Shown piece by piece: positions 26,813 through 35,377 of a DNA stretch of 64,000 nucleotides. A program made the translations under genes and the position numbers. The notes beneath the pieces were generated by a model that did no database searches, was not told the origin of the DNA, and saw nothing but the letters and a program-made list of their open reading frames with translations. Where the stretch lies: assembly GCF_024170165.1 (NCBI RefSeq), contig NZ_JALJXP010000009.1, positions 124,001 through 188,000 on the forward strand. The letters run 5' to 3'. Source of the stretch: Pseudomonas nitroreducens (GTDB lineage: Bacteria > Pseudomonadota > Gammaproteobacteria > Pseudomonadales > Pseudomonadaceae). Each line of letters starts with the position of its first letter. The stretch's first letter is position 1.

Positions 26813-26834
26813 CCCTCTCCCTGAAGGGAGAGGG
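26813..26834. repeat. Short palindromic repeat CCCTCTCCCT-GA-AGGGAGAGGG (copy 2)
   Basis: Identical to the copy at 4470-4491. It sits between the convergent BRO and RidA genes and could act as a shared transcript end. A palindromic GCGAGCGAGCTCGC core lies just upstream (about 26752-26765). Confidence 0.8.
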
Positions 26835-26897
26835 GGCCGTATGGCGTGTGGGGATGGGGTGGTGTTAGCCGGATAGGGCTGGATTAGCGTCTGCCAA

Positions 26898-28169
26898 TCA
26901 AGCGGCCGGCGGGGTGCCTTCGGCGTTGGCGACTACGGCGTCGATCTGGATCAGCGCGCCCTTGGGCAATGCGCCTACGGCTACCGTCCGGCGAGCGGGA
27001 ATGCCGCCGGGGAAGTAGCTGGCGTACACCTCATCGACGGCGGCGATGTCGTCGATGTTCTTCAGGTAGAGGTTGACCTTCACCACATCGGCCAGGGCGT
27101 GGTCGATGCTTTCGACGATGGCCTTGAGGTGCTTGAAGCACTGGCCGGCCTGTTCCTTGATGCCGCCGGCCACCAGTTCACCGGTCTTCACGTCCAGCGG
27201 CAGCTGGGCTGAGATGTGGTTGTAGTGGGAGAAGGCGACGGTCTGGGTGGAGTAGGGACATTTCGGCGCGGCGTCGGTGTTGTGGGCCTTGATGACGATG
27301 CCGTGGCGGTCTTCGACGGCCTGCGGGGGCGTGCCGTCGCCGTGGGAGACCACGGCCTCGACCTGCACCAGGGCATCCATCGGCAGGGCTTGCGCCTGCA
27401 CCACGGTGCGTGCCGGCACGTAGCCAACGGCGCGAGCGATGGCCGAGTCGGGGAAGAAGGTGGTGTAGACCTTGTTCACGGCCTGCATGTCGGCGAGGTT
27501 CTTGACGAAGACGGTGATGCGCACGATGTCGTCGAAGGGCACGTCGATGCTTTCGAGGATGGTCTTGATGTTGCGCAGGCACTGCCGGGTCTGTTCCTCG
27601 ACGCCGCCGGCCACCAGCTTCCCGGTGCGCGGGTCGATGGGCAGCTGGGCGCTGAGGTTGTTGTAGTGGGAGAAGGCGACGGTCTGGGTGGACAGCGGGC
27701 TCAGCGGCGCGCTCTCGGTGTTGCGTTCGACCTTGACCAGGTCGCCGGCCTGCGGGGCATTGGGGATGGTGCCTTCGCCGCAGGTGATGAGCGCCTCGAC
27801 CTGTACCTGGGCGCCCAGCGGCAGGGCGGCCACGCCGACGGTGGTGAGGGTCGGCAGGTAGTTGGGGAAGAAGGCTGCGTGCACCTTGGCGACGGCTTCG
27901 GCGTCAGCGATGTTGGTCAGGAAGATGGAGATGCGGACGGTGTCGTTCAGGTTGTGGCCGATGCTTTCGATGACGGCCTGGAGATTCCGGTAGCACTGTT
28001 CGGCCTGCTCCTTGACGCCGCCGGCCACCAGCTTGCCGCTGCTCGGGTCGACCGGAAGCTGGGCGGCAAGGTTGTTGTAGTGGGAGAAGGCGACGGTTTG
28101 GGCGTAGGGGCCGAGGTTTTGCGGGGCCTTGTCGGTGTTACGTGCCAGAACTGCGTTGTAGCCACTCAT
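26898..28169 (-). CDS. Triple-domain RidA (YjgF/YER057c/UK114) family protein
   Basis: 423 residues made of three tandem RidA domains of about 140 residues. Each begins with TVAFSHYN and a Q/S-AQLP-x-D-x-x-(S/T)GxLVAGGxxEQ block. RidA proteins deaminate reactive enamines/imines from PLP enzymes using a conserved Arg. Domains 2 (VPARTVVQ) and 3 (IPARRTVAVG) keep that Arg, while domain 1 has LPTLTTVGV instead. The start at 28169 is chosen because the first domain begins there, after AGGGAGC. It is a single gene followed by the GapN-type gene on the same strand 340 bases upstream. Confidence 0.85.
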   Translation of the reverse strand: MSGYNAVLARNTDKAPQNLGPYAQTVAFSHYNNLAAQLPVDPSSGKLVAGGVKEQAEQCYRNLQAVIESIGHNLNDTVRISIFLTNIADAEAVAKVHAAFFPNYLPTLTTVGVAALPLGAQVQVEALITCGEGTIPNAPQAGDLVKVERNTESAPLSPLSTQTVAFSHYNNLSAQLPIDPRTGKLVAGGVEEQTRQCLRNIKTILESIDVPFDDIVRITVFVKNLADMQAVNKVYTTFFPDSAIARAVGYVPARTVVQAQALPMDALVQVEAVVSHGDGTPPQAVEDRHGIVIKAHNTDAAPKCPYSTQTVAFSHYNHISAQLPLDVKTGELVAGGIKEQAGQCFKHLKAIVESIDHALADVVKVNLYLKNIDDIAAVDEVYASYFPGGIPARRTVAVGALPKGALIQIDAVVANAEGTPPAA

Positions 28170-28468
28170 GTTGGTGCTCCCTTGTTCGCTGGGAATCCGT
28201 GGATTGGGTGGCAAACGCTTCGTCCATTGCGATATCGGTCGTTGCCACTATCGGTTCAGACGACGGATATCAAGCTCGTCGAGAGGCGCGCAGACTATCG
28301 AGTCTTCCGGGGTGACCCCTTTGACTTAAGGCAAGCGTAGTGGGGTCTTCTTACCGGGTTGTTTCAATTGGCGATGGGAGGGTGTCGGGATATTTCGAAA
28401 GGGATTTCTGAAAGTGGGGGTGGTGGTTTTCGTGGAGGTCCGGTGCTTGGGCGATTCCCTGTCCCCAG

Positions 28469-28490
28469 CCCTCTCCCTGAAGGGAGAGGG
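28469..28490. repeat. Short palindromic repeat CCCTCTCCCT-GA-AGGGAGAGGG (copy 3)
   Basis: Identical to the other copies; it lies just after the stop of the GapN-type gene and may form its transcript end. The remainder of the 28170-28507 gap holds no gene I can see. Confidence 0.8.
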
Positions 28491-28507
28491 CGCTTTCCGG
28501 CCGACTA

Positions 28508-30133
28508 TCAGAAGATGTAGTCAGTAGTCAGGAAGCTGGAGTCGCGGTCGCGGATGATCTGGCTGATCAGCGCCTTGTTGGCGTCGGTGAAGCGCGTGGC
28601 CACCAGGGTGCGGATGGAGAAGGTGCGCAGGGCGTCGTGGACGGAGAGGGTGCCTTCGGCGGAGTTCTTGCGGCCGTTGAAGGGGTAGCTGTCCGGGCCG
28701 CGCTGGCACTGCGCGTTGATGTTGATGCGGCCGACCTGGTTGACGAAGGCATCCACCAGCGGGCCGATCTGCTCGGGGTCGTCGCCGAACAGGCTGAGCT
28801 GCTGGCCGTAGTCGGACTGCAGGACATAGTCGATCACCTCGTCCAGTTCGCGGTAGGGCACCACCGGCACCAGCGGGCCGAACTGTTCCTCGTTGTACAG
28901 GCGCATGTCGGCGCGCACCGGGCTGAGCAGCGCGGGGTAGAAGAAGCTTTCGCGGCTCTCGCCACCACCGGGGTTGATGACCCTGGCGCCCTTGGCCAGG
29001 GCGTCCTGCAGCAGGCCGTCGAGGTAGTCGACCTTGCCCGGCTCGGGCAGCGGCGTTAGCGCCACGCCGGATTCCCAGGGCATGCCGGGTTTGAGTTCGG
29101 CGAGCTTGGCGCTGAACCTGGCGAGGAAGCTGTCCAGTACGTCTTCGTGGACGAAGAGGATCTTCAGTGCGGTGCAGCGCTGGCCGTTGAAGGAGAGGGC
29201 GCCGGTAATGGCTTCGCTGACGGCGTTGTCGAGGTCGACGCTGGGCAGGACGATGCCGGGGTTCTTGGCGTCCAGCCCGAGGGCGGCGCGCAGGCGGTGC
29301 GGGCGCGGGTGGAGCTTCTTCAGGTCGGCGGCGCCGGAGTGAGTGCCGATGAAGGCGAAGACGTCGACCTTGCCACTGGCCATGAGCGCGCTGACGGTCT
29401 CGCGGCCGCGCCCGTAGATGACGTTGATGACGCCCGGCGGGAAGCTGTCGCGGAAGGCTTCGAGCAGCGGACGGATCAGCAGCACGCCGAACTTGGCAGG
29501 CTTGAAGACCACGGTGTTGCCCATGATCAGCGCCGGGATCAGGGTGGTGAAGGTCTCGTTCAACGGGTAGTTGTACGGGCCCATGCACAGCGCGACGCCC
29601 AGCGGTACGCGGCGAATCTGCCCCAGCGTGCCCTGTTCCAGCTCGAAGCGGCTGGAGCGGCGATCCAGTTCCTTGAGCGCCTGGATGGTGTCGACGATGT
29701 AGTCGCAGGTGCGGTCGAACTCCTTCTCCGAGTCCTTGAGGTTCTTGCCGATCTCCCACATCAGCAGCTTGACCACGGCCGTGCGCTGCTCGCGCATGCG
29801 GGCGAGGAAGCGCTCGACGTGGGCGATGCGCTCGGCCACGCGCAGGTTGGGCCACGCGCCCTGGCCGTTGTCGTAGGCGGCCACGGCGGCATCCAGCGCG
29901 GCGAGGGCGGCGTCGGCATCCAGCAGCGGCGTGCTGCCGAGGATTACCTGTTCATCGCCCTGGTCGGTGGCGAGGAAGATCGGGCTGCGCACCGGGGCCA
30001 GCGGGCCGTCCCAGCGGCGCAGTTCGCCGTTGACCAGGTACTCGCGCTGCTCGACCGGCGCGTCGGGGCGCCAGGCGTCGGGGATGTCGGTGAGGCGGGG
30101 GAACAGATGGTCGAGCTTGTTGTTGTCGGGCAT
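28508..30133 (-). CDS. gapN: NADP-dependent non-phosphorylating glyceraldehyde-3-phosphate dehydrogenase-like (aldehyde dehydrogenase superfamily)
   Basis: 541 residues, aldehyde dehydrogenase fold. MGPYNYPLNETFTTLIPALIMGNTVVFKPAK is the cofactor region, and FNGQRCTALK (about residue 320) carries the catalytic Cys. The long N-terminal extension (DHLFPRLTDIPDAWRPDAPVEQREYLVNGELRRWDGP) and C-terminal SYPFNGRKNSAEGTLSVHDALRTFSIRTLVA match the GapN-like group rather than ordinary ALDHs. It would make 3-phosphoglycerate and NADPH from glyceraldehyde-3-phosphate. The nearby gluconate genes fit a sugar-metabolism setting. Confidence 0.82.
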   Translation of the reverse strand: MPDNNKLDHLFPRLTDIPDAWRPDAPVEQREYLVNGELRRWDGPLAPVRSPIFLATDQGDEQVILGSTPLLDADAALAALDAAVAAYDNGQGAWPNLRVAERIAHVERFLARMREQRTAVVKLLMWEIGKNLKDSEKEFDRTCDYIVDTIQALKELDRRSSRFELEQGTLGQIRRVPLGVALCMGPYNYPLNETFTTLIPALIMGNTVVFKPAKFGVLLIRPLLEAFRDSFPPGVINVIYGRGRETVSALMASGKVDVFAFIGTHSGAADLKKLHPRPHRLRAALGLDAKNPGIVLPSVDLDNAVSEAITGALSFNGQRCTALKILFVHEDVLDSFLARFSAKLAELKPGMPWESGVALTPLPEPGKVDYLDGLLQDALAKGARVINPGGGESRESFFYPALLSPVRADMRLYNEEQFGPLVPVVPYRELDEVIDYVLQSDYGQQLSLFGDDPEQIGPLVDAFVNQVGRININAQCQRGPDSYPFNGRKNSAEGTLSVHDALRTFSIRTLVATRFTDANKALISQIIRDRDSSFLTTDYIF

Positions 30134-30294
30134 GACTCATCCCTCGGGGAAGGTGGGCGACTGGTCTGTTTTAGATCGTAGCTGTCTTCAGATAAATCGA
30201 TTCAGCCAATGGTGCGACAGGTGCTGTAGAAGCGGGCCATGCCCGCGATCGCGCGCATGGCGCGCTCCTACAGGTGAATGCTGAAGGTCAGTGC

Positions 30295-30379
30295 GTAGGG
30301 TGGATAACCGCTTGCGGTTATCCGCCGGCTTCATGGGGTGGGCAGCGGCGGATAACCCGTTCCGGGTTATGCGCCCTAC
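30295..30379. repeat. 85-bp palindromic repeat (GTAGGG...GGATAACC...CCCTAC), copy 1
   Basis: Arms containing GTAGGG and GGTTATCCGCCG pair with CGGCGGATAACC and CCCTAC. Related copies lie at 33844-33921 and 48690-48765. A REP hairpin (GAAGCGGGCCATGCCCGC and GCGCGCTCCTAC) lies at about 30228-30272 in the same gap. Confidence 0.7.
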
Positions 30380-30522
30380 GGGTGTGCCGGGCTGGGCTGT
30401 GGCGCTGGAGCGGGCTGCAGGAGTTCCTGCTGCTCGGCGTAGCGGGCGCGGATGTCGAAGTCGCGGGGCCACATGGGCTGGGCGGGCTGGGCGGGGGCTT
30501 TCGGAGTTGCGGAGGAAGTCAC
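30376..30522 (-). CDS. Possible small protein, 48 residues, downstream of gntP
   Basis: A GTG-initiated frame preceded by GAGG at an 8-base spacing encodes a Pro/Ala-rich small protein with a central MWPRDFDIRARYAEQQELLQ segment and a Pro-rich tail (PAPAPQPSPAHP). It starts 80 bases after the gntP stop on the same strand, so it could be a last gene of that operon. The good ribosome site and protein-like centre argue for it; the short length and the overlap of its stop with a repeat argue against it. Function unknown. Confidence 0.35.
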   Translation of the reverse strand: MTSSATPKAPAQPAQPMWPRDFDIRARYAEQQELLQPAPAPQPSPAHP

Positions 30523-30602
30523 GGGCGATACCTCGTTGCAGGAATCCGGGGCGGGCGGTTGGTGGCGCTCGCCGGGTGATATGGCGCTGGGCGATCAATG
30601 CA

Positions 30603-31955
30603 TCAGACGAACATCGACAGCAGCAGGATGAACAGCAGGCCGACCACCGAGAGGATGGTTTCCATCGCCGTCCAGGTCTTGAAGGTCTCCATCACGCTCA
30701 TGTTGAAGTACTGCTTCACCAGCCAGAAGCCGGCGTCATTGACGTGGGAGAGGATCAGTGAGCCGGCGCCGGTGGCGAGCACCAGCAGTTCGCGGTTGAC
30801 GCCGGGGATCAGGTCGATGACCGGCACCACGATGCCCGCGCCGGTGATGGTAGCGACGGTGGCAGAGCCGGTGGCGATGCGGATCACCGCGGCCACCAGC
30901 CAGGCCAGGAGGATCGGCGAGATCTGCGCCTGCACCGCCATGTGGCCGATCACGTCGCCCACGCCGCTGGCCACCAGCATCTGTTTGAAGCCGCCGCCGG
31001 CGCCGATGATCATCACGATGGCGGCGGTGGGCGCGAGGCTCTGGTCGAGCAGCTTGAGGATCTTCTTCGAATCGAAGCCGCGGGCGTGGCCGAAGGTGTA
31101 GAGCGACAGCAGCAGGGCCAGCAGCAGGGCGGTGATCGGGTGGCCGATCATGTCCAGCCAGGCACGGATCACATGGCCGTCGGCGAGCATGACGTCGGCG
31201 AAGGTCTTGAGCAGCATCAGGAACACCGGCAGCAGCACGGTGAGCAGGGTGACGCCGAAGCTGGGCAGGTTGCTGGTGTCCGGCTCGTGGGCGATCTGCG
31301 CCACCAGCTCTTCATTGGGCTGGCCAGGAATGTACTGGGCGATGAACTTGCCGAAGATCGGCCCGGCGATGGCGGCGGTGGGCAGGGCGACCAGCAGGCC
31401 GTAGAAGATGGTCTTGCCGATGTCCGCGCCGAACACGCCGATGGCCAGCAGCGGGCCCGGGTGCGGCGGCACCAGGCCGTGCACGGCGGAGAGGCCGGCG
31501 AGCAGCGGGATGCCGATCTTGATCAGCGAGACGCCGCTGCGCCGGGCGACGATGAACACCAGCGGCACCAGCAGGATGAAGCCGATCTCGAAGAACAGCG
31601 GGATGCCGACCAGGAAGGCGGCGAGCATCATCGCCCAGTGCACGCGTTCCTTGCCGAAGGCGCGGATCAGCGTACGGGCGATCTGATCGGCGCCGCCGGA
31701 CTCGGCCATCATCTTGCCGAGCATGGTGCCCAGGGCAAGGATGATGCCGACGAAGCCGAGCACGCCGCCGAAGCCGTCCTGGAAGGATTTGACGATGGTC
31801 GCCACCGGCATGCCGGAAGTGAGACCGAGGAAGCCGGCGGCGATGATCAGGGCCACGAAGGGGTGGATCTTGAAGCGGGTGATCAGCAGGATCAGGCCGA
31901 TGATGGTGACCACCGCGTCCAGCAGCAGATAGGTGTTGTGGGACATGCCGAGCAT
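30603..31955 (-). CDS. gntP: Gluconate:proton symporter, GntP family
   Basis: 450 residues with 12-14 membrane helices. GIPLFFEIGFILLVPLVF, VPPHPGPLLAIGVFGADIGKTI and the C-terminal TGSATVATITGAGIVVP and HVNDAGFWLVKQYF are diagnostic of GntP permeases. It imports D-gluconate across the inner membrane for GntK, encoded just upstream. A perfect GntR operator (32012-32027) lies 57 bases before its start, giving it a promoter separate from gntK. Confidence 0.92.
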   Translation of the reverse strand: MLGMSHNTYLLLDAVVTIIGLILLITRFKIHPFVALIIAAGFLGLTSGMPVATIVKSFQDGFGGVLGFVGIILALGTMLGKMMAESGGADQIARTLIRAFGKERVHWAMMLAAFLVGIPLFFEIGFILLVPLVFIVARRSGVSLIKIGIPLLAGLSAVHGLVPPHPGPLLAIGVFGADIGKTIFYGLLVALPTAAIAGPIFGKFIAQYIPGQPNEELVAQIAHEPDTSNLPSFGVTLLTVLLPVFLMLLKTFADVMLADGHVIRAWLDMIGHPITALLLALLLSLYTFGHARGFDSKKILKLLDQSLAPTAAIVMIIGAGGGFKQMLVASGVGDVIGHMAVQAQISPILLAWLVAAVIRIATGSATVATITGAGIVVPVIDLIPGVNRELLVLATGAGSLILSHVNDAGFWLVKQYFNMSVMETFKTWTAMETILSVVGLLFILLLSMFV

Positions 31956-32011
31956 GGGTCTCTCCTGATGTTGTCTTGGCGCCGGAGCGGCTCTTCTTTT
32001 TCAGTGAGATT

Positions 32012-32027
32012 AAGATAGCGCTATCTT
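32012..32027. promoter_or_regulatory. GntR operator before gntP
   Basis: AAGATAGCGCTATCTT is a perfect 16-bp palindrome, the same core (AGCGCT) as the sites before gntK and gntR. It lies 57 bases before the gntP start. Confidence 0.75.
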
Positions 32028-32048
32028 TTGATGGCAGGCGCTATCGGA

Positions 32049-32570
32049 TCAGTCGTTGGCGTGCTGTCGCCACCAGATGTGCGCGGCTTCCGCCAGTTCG
32101 TCGAGCGGGCGGGTGGCGTCGAGGCAGAGAGTCAGCGGTTCGCTGGTCGGCACTTCGAGGGCGGCGAACTGGCTGTCGATCAGGCTGGCGGGCATGAAAT
32201 GGCCGGGACGGGTGGCGACGCGCTGGGCGGCGGTTTCCGGGGTGAGTTCCAGGAACACCACGCCCAGGCCGGGCACGGCGCGGCGCAGGCGTTCGCGGTA
32301 GATAAGCTTGAGCGCGGAGCAGGTCAGCACCGGGCGCTGGCCGGCGGCGATGGCTTTCTGCAGCTGGGCGGCGAGGGTGTCGAGCCAGCCGGCGCGGTCC
32401 TCGTCGGTCAGCGGGATGCCGGCGCTCATCTTCTGGATGTTGGCTTCGGGGTGGAAGGAGTCGCCTTCGATGGCGAACGCGCCGCTGCGCAGGCACAGGG
32501 CCTCGCTGACGCTGGACTTGCCGCATCCGGCGACACCCATGATGAGGACGGCATCGATGGCGGGGAGCAT
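32049..32570 (-). CDS. gntK: Gluconokinase
   Basis: 173 residues, the usual size for thermoresistant gluconokinase. The P-loop is GVAGCGKSS (about residues 12-20), followed by EGDSFHPEANIQKMSAGIPLTDEDRAGWL and RPGHFMPASLIDSQFAALE, both highly conserved in GntK. It phosphorylates gluconate to 6-phosphogluconate, feeding the Entner-Doudoroff pathway. I start it at the ATG at 32570; a longer frame upstream is unlike the family. Confidence 0.92.
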   Translation of the reverse strand: MLPAIDAVLIMGVAGCGKSSVSEALCLRSGAFAIEGDSFHPEANIQKMSAGIPLTDEDRAGWLDTLAAQLQKAIAAGQRPVLTCSALKLIYRERLRRAVPGLGVVFLELTPETAAQRVATRPGHFMPASLIDSQFAALEVPTSEPLTLCLDATRPLDELAEAAHIWWRQHAND

Positions 32571-32586
32571 GCAGGGCCTCGGTGTT

Positions 32587-32602
32587 GAGACAGCGCTATC
32601 TT
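32587..32602. promoter_or_regulatory. GntR operator before gntK
   Basis: GAGACAGCGCTATCTT shares the AGCGCT core and most arm positions with the perfect palindrome before gntP; it lies 17 bases upstream of the gntK start. Confidence 0.7.
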
Positions 32603-32740
32603 TGGTGGGCGTAACGAAAAGCATCGGCTGCCTCCGTATTCTTGTCATTCTAGTCGGTGTGTCCCGGTGCTCTCGGTGAGTATGTTTCACCGGCGGGCGA
32701 GGGGTGGCGGGAGCCGGCCTCAGGCAATTGCCCTGGCTGC

Positions 32741-32756
32741 GAGACAGCGCTACCTT
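32741..32756. promoter_or_regulatory. GntR operator before gntR
   Basis: GAGACAGCGCTACCTT, the third copy of the operator, lies 33 bases before gntR, implying autoregulation. Confidence 0.65.
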
Positions 32757-32788
32757 AGTGCCTCGATTTTTGTTTGGCAAGCCGCCCG

Positions 32789-33832
32789 ATGACCGCCCAG
32801 AAGAACGATAAGAAAAACGACAGAAGTTCACGTACCACCGGCAAACCGACCCTCAATGACGTGGCGCGCAGCGCCGGCGTCAGCCCCATCACTGCCTCGC
32901 GCGCCCTGCGCGGCGTGAGCACGGTGGCCGAGGAGCTGGTGGAAAAGGTTCGCCAGGCCGCCGCCGACCTGGGCTACGTGGCCAACCCCGCCGCCCGCGC
33001 GCTGGCGTCCAAGCAGAGCCACAACATCGTGGTGCTGGTGCCGTCGCTGGCGAACCAGCTGTTCATCGAAACCCTCGAAGCCATCCACGCCGTGATGCAC
33101 CCGCGCGGCCTGGAAGTGCTGATCGGCAATTACCACTACTCCCGCGACGAAGAAGAGAACCTGCTGCGCAACTACCTCGCGTACCAGCCCCGCGGCCTGC
33201 TGCTGACCGGCTTCGACCGCACCGAGAGCGCCCGGCGGATGATCGAGGCCAGCGGCGTGCCGGCGGTCTACATGATGGACCTGGACCCCGGCGCAGGCCT
33301 GCATTGCGTCGGCTTCTCGCAGATACGTGCGGGGGAGGCGGCAGCCAGGCACCTGCTCAAGAATGGGCGCAAACGCCTGGCCTACATCGGCGCGCAGCTG
33401 GACCAGCGCACCCTGCTGCGCGGCGAGGGCTACCGCCGCGCGCTGCAGCAGGCCGGCTGCTACGACCCGGCGCTGGAAATCCTCACGCCGCGCCCGTCCT
33501 CGGTGGGCCTGGGCGGCGAGCTGTTCCGCCAGCTGCTGGCCAGCCATCCGCAGGTGGAAGGCATCTTCTTCGGCAACGATGACCTGGCCCACGGCGCCCT
33601 GCTGGAAGCCATGCGCCACGGCATCCGTATCCCCGAGCAGGTGGCGGTGCTGGGCTTCAACGACCTGCCCAGTTCCGAGTTCATGGTCCCGCGCCTCTCC
33701 AGCATCCGCACCCCGCGCAAGGCCATCGGCAGCCACGCGGCCGAGCGCCTGCTCGACCTGATCAACGACAAACCGGTGAACGCCCCCGTGATGGACCTGG
33801 GGTTCGAGCTGGTGGTGCGCGAAAGCAGCTGA
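32789..33832 (+). CDS. gntR: LacI-family transcriptional regulator of gluconate genes
   Basis: 347 residues. KPTLNDVARSAGVSPITASRALRGVSTV is the LacI helix-turn-helix with hinge, followed by a periplasmic-binding-protein-like effector domain. It is divergent from gntK/gntP, and three matched palindromes flank the genes, so it should repress them until gluconate or 6-phosphogluconate binds. The ATG at 32789 is preferred over the upstream TTG at 32774. Confidence 0.9.
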   Translation: MTAQKNDKKNDRSSRTTGKPTLNDVARSAGVSPITASRALRGVSTVAEELVEKVRQAAADLGYVANPAARALASKQSHNIVVLVPSLANQLFIETLEAIHAVMHPRGLEVLIGNYHYSRDEEENLLRNYLAYQPRGLLLTGFDRTESARRMIEASGVPAVYMMDLDPGAGLHCVGFSQIRAGEAAARHLLKNGRKRLAYIGAQLDQRTLLRGEGYRRALQQAGCYDPALEILTPRPSSVGLGGELFRQLLASHPQVEGIFFGNDDLAHGALLEAMRHGIRIPEQVAVLGFNDLPSSEFMVPRLSSIRTPRKAIGSHAAERLLDLINDKPVNAPVMDLGFELVVRESS

Positions 33833-33843
33833 GGTTCATGACC

Positions 33844-33921
33844 GTAGGGCGAATAACGCGCCAGCGTTATCCGCCGTCGTTGGTGAGCGGCGGATAACCT
33901 GTTCCAGGTTATGCGCCCTAC
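33844..33921. repeat. 78-bp palindromic repeat (GTAGGGCG...CGCCCTAC), copy 2
   Basis: Same family as 30295-30379, with GTTATCCGCCG opposite CGGCGGATAACC. The rest of the 33833-34293 gap is also repeats: a REP hairpin at about 33945-33993, a half copy of the GTAGGATGG element from 34021, and another GGAGCG-type element near 34155-34183. Confidence 0.7.
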
Positions 33922-34216
33922 GGGGCAGGGCTTCGGCGCTCGAATGTAGGAGCGAACCTTGTCCGCGATCGCGCGCATGGCGCGCTCCTACAGGTTGCAC
34001 TGAGTCGCCGGGAGCCCCGCTGTAGGATGGCGTGGAGCGAAGCGATACCCATCGACTCTTCGCGCGGGGGCGGGCATGCAGGGCTCTTCGTAGGACCGAG
34101 GGGGACGCCCAGTCCTTGCTCGCGAACCGCCTGACGCCGATGTAGCCTGGGAATCCGATCGCGAGCAAGCTCGCTCCTACAGGTAGTCGATGCCACTCTG
34201 GAAAAGCGACGCGCAT

Positions 34217-34241
34217 AAAAAAGCCCGCTGGAGCAGCGGGC
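34217..34241 (-). terminator. Intrinsic terminator of the amine dehydrogenase operon
   Basis: On the reverse strand GCCCGCTG-CTC-CAGCGGGC is followed by six T residues, 52 bases after the cytochrome gene stop: a textbook rho-independent terminator. Confidence 0.85.
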
Positions 34242-34293
34242 GTAGAGCGGAGGCAACTCTTCGTACCGGCGGGCAAGCCGCCAGAGCAATCAC

Positions 34294-34821
34294 TCAGTAC
34301 GCATCGCTCATCCCATCGGTGATGGTGATGCCCTGCTTGCGCATTGCCTGGATCAGCCCGGCGCGGGTGCCCGGCAGGTTGAGCAGGGCTTCATAGCGCG
34401 TGGCTTTGACTTCCTCGGCGGTGTACGGCTTGAACTCGGCAGGCATGCTGTCGCCGGCCATGCCGTCCTTGCGCAGCAGCCAGTTGAGCAGGTCGGCCAG
34501 TTGCGCGTCGTTCAGCGCGGACTGGGACATGCCCGGCACGCGCACGAGGAATTGCCGGCCACCGTCCACCTTCAGGAAGTTGCCGACGAAGCCGTGCAGG
34601 CGCGGCGTGTCGTTGGCCTTGCTGCCGCTGCCGGCGGTGAGGTGGCAGCCGGCGCATTGCAGCTGGTAGTTGGTGGCCGGGGTGTAGCTCTGCTGGGAGA
34701 TCGGCTTCTGCACCTCCTCGTTGCCGGGCGCCGGCCGCTGGTGCGGATCGGGGATCGCACGGGCCTGAGCGATGGGGGCGACCAGACTGCAGAGCAGGGC
34801 GCCGACAACGAGACTGCGCAT
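34294..34821 (-). CDS. Periplasmic c-type cytochrome of the amine dehydrogenase operon
   Basis: 175 residues with a signal peptide (MRSLVVGALLCSLVAPIAQA) and one heme site CAGCH (residues 56-60). GMSQSALNDAQLADLLNWLL, with its Met near residue 98, could supply the sixth ligand. It is the last gene of the amine dehydrogenase operon, 17 bases after the light-chain gene. No amicyanin or azurin gene is seen, so this cytochrome may accept electrons from the enzyme or assist its maturation. Confidence 0.78.
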   Translation of the reverse strand: MRSLVVGALLCSLVAPIAQARAIPDPHQRPAPGNEEVQKPISQQSYTPATNYQLQCAGCHLTAGSGSKANDTPRLHGFVGNFLKVDGGRQFLVRVPGMSQSALNDAQLADLLNWLLRKDGMAGDSMPAEFKPYTAEEVKATRYEALLNLPGTRAGLIQAMRKQGITITDGMSDAY

Positions 34822-34838
34822 GGGCTTTTCTCCCGACT

Positions 34839-35360
34839 TCAGACCGCGACGCCGCGGATGATGGTGACGGTGCAGTTGTAGATGCGCGATTCCGCACCCA
34901 GGCACCAGTTGACGTCGTTGTTGTTGAACGGACGGTACAGCGGTTCCTCGCTCTCGTTGCGGGTACAGGCGCACTGGGAGCAGCTGTGCTTACCGCAGCA
35001 GTCGTTGTAGGAAATGATGTAGTCCTTGCCGTCCGCCGGGTTGCGGCAGGTGCCGATCCAGGTCACCTGGGAAGCATCGGTGCCGGGCGGGCAGGAGGTG
35101 GTGGTGCCGCCGCAGCAGGTGCAGAGGAAGCCGTCGATGGAGCAGTAGCGCCAGTAGTCGCAGCTGTTCGGGTCACCTGGGTCGCCGGCCTTGGGCGCCT
35201 CGGCCGCCAGGGCCTTGGAGGTGCGGTCGATCGGCAGGATGATCGGCAGGGCGGCGCCGGCCACCAGCAGCGAGCCGAAGCGGCCCAGCAGCTTGCGGCG
35301 CGAGGTGACGTTGGCCACCTGGCGGGAGGAGCGCTCGAACAGGTTGTCGAGGAATTTCAT
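34839..35360 (-). CDS. aauA: TTQ amine dehydrogenase light chain (aralkylamine type favoured)
   Basis: 173 residues. A long leader with twin-arginine-like RRKLLGRFGS precedes a small mature domain with 14 Cys. The cofactor tryptophans should be Trp101 (in QVTWIGTC) and Trp152 (in NDVNWCLG), and Asp120 in YNDCCGK is the catalytic Asp. GFLCTCCGGTTTSCPPG and NPADGKDYIISYNDCCGKHSC match the aralkylamine dehydrogenase light chain as I remember it; methylamine dehydrogenase has 12 Cys and different loops. It oxidises primary amines to aldehydes in the periplasm together with the heavy chain. The methylamine alternative (mauA) is not fully excluded. Confidence 0.8.
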   Translation of the reverse strand: MKFLDNLFERSSRQVANVTSRRKLLGRFGSLLVAGAALPIILPIDRTSKALAAEAPKAGDPGDPNSCDYWRYCSIDGFLCTCCGGTTTSCPPGTDASQVTWIGTCRNPADGKDYIISYNDCCGKHSCSQCACTRNESEEPLYRPFNNNDVNWCLGAESRIYNCTVTIIRGVAV

Positions 35361-35377
35361 TCTTGTTCTCTCCGTGA

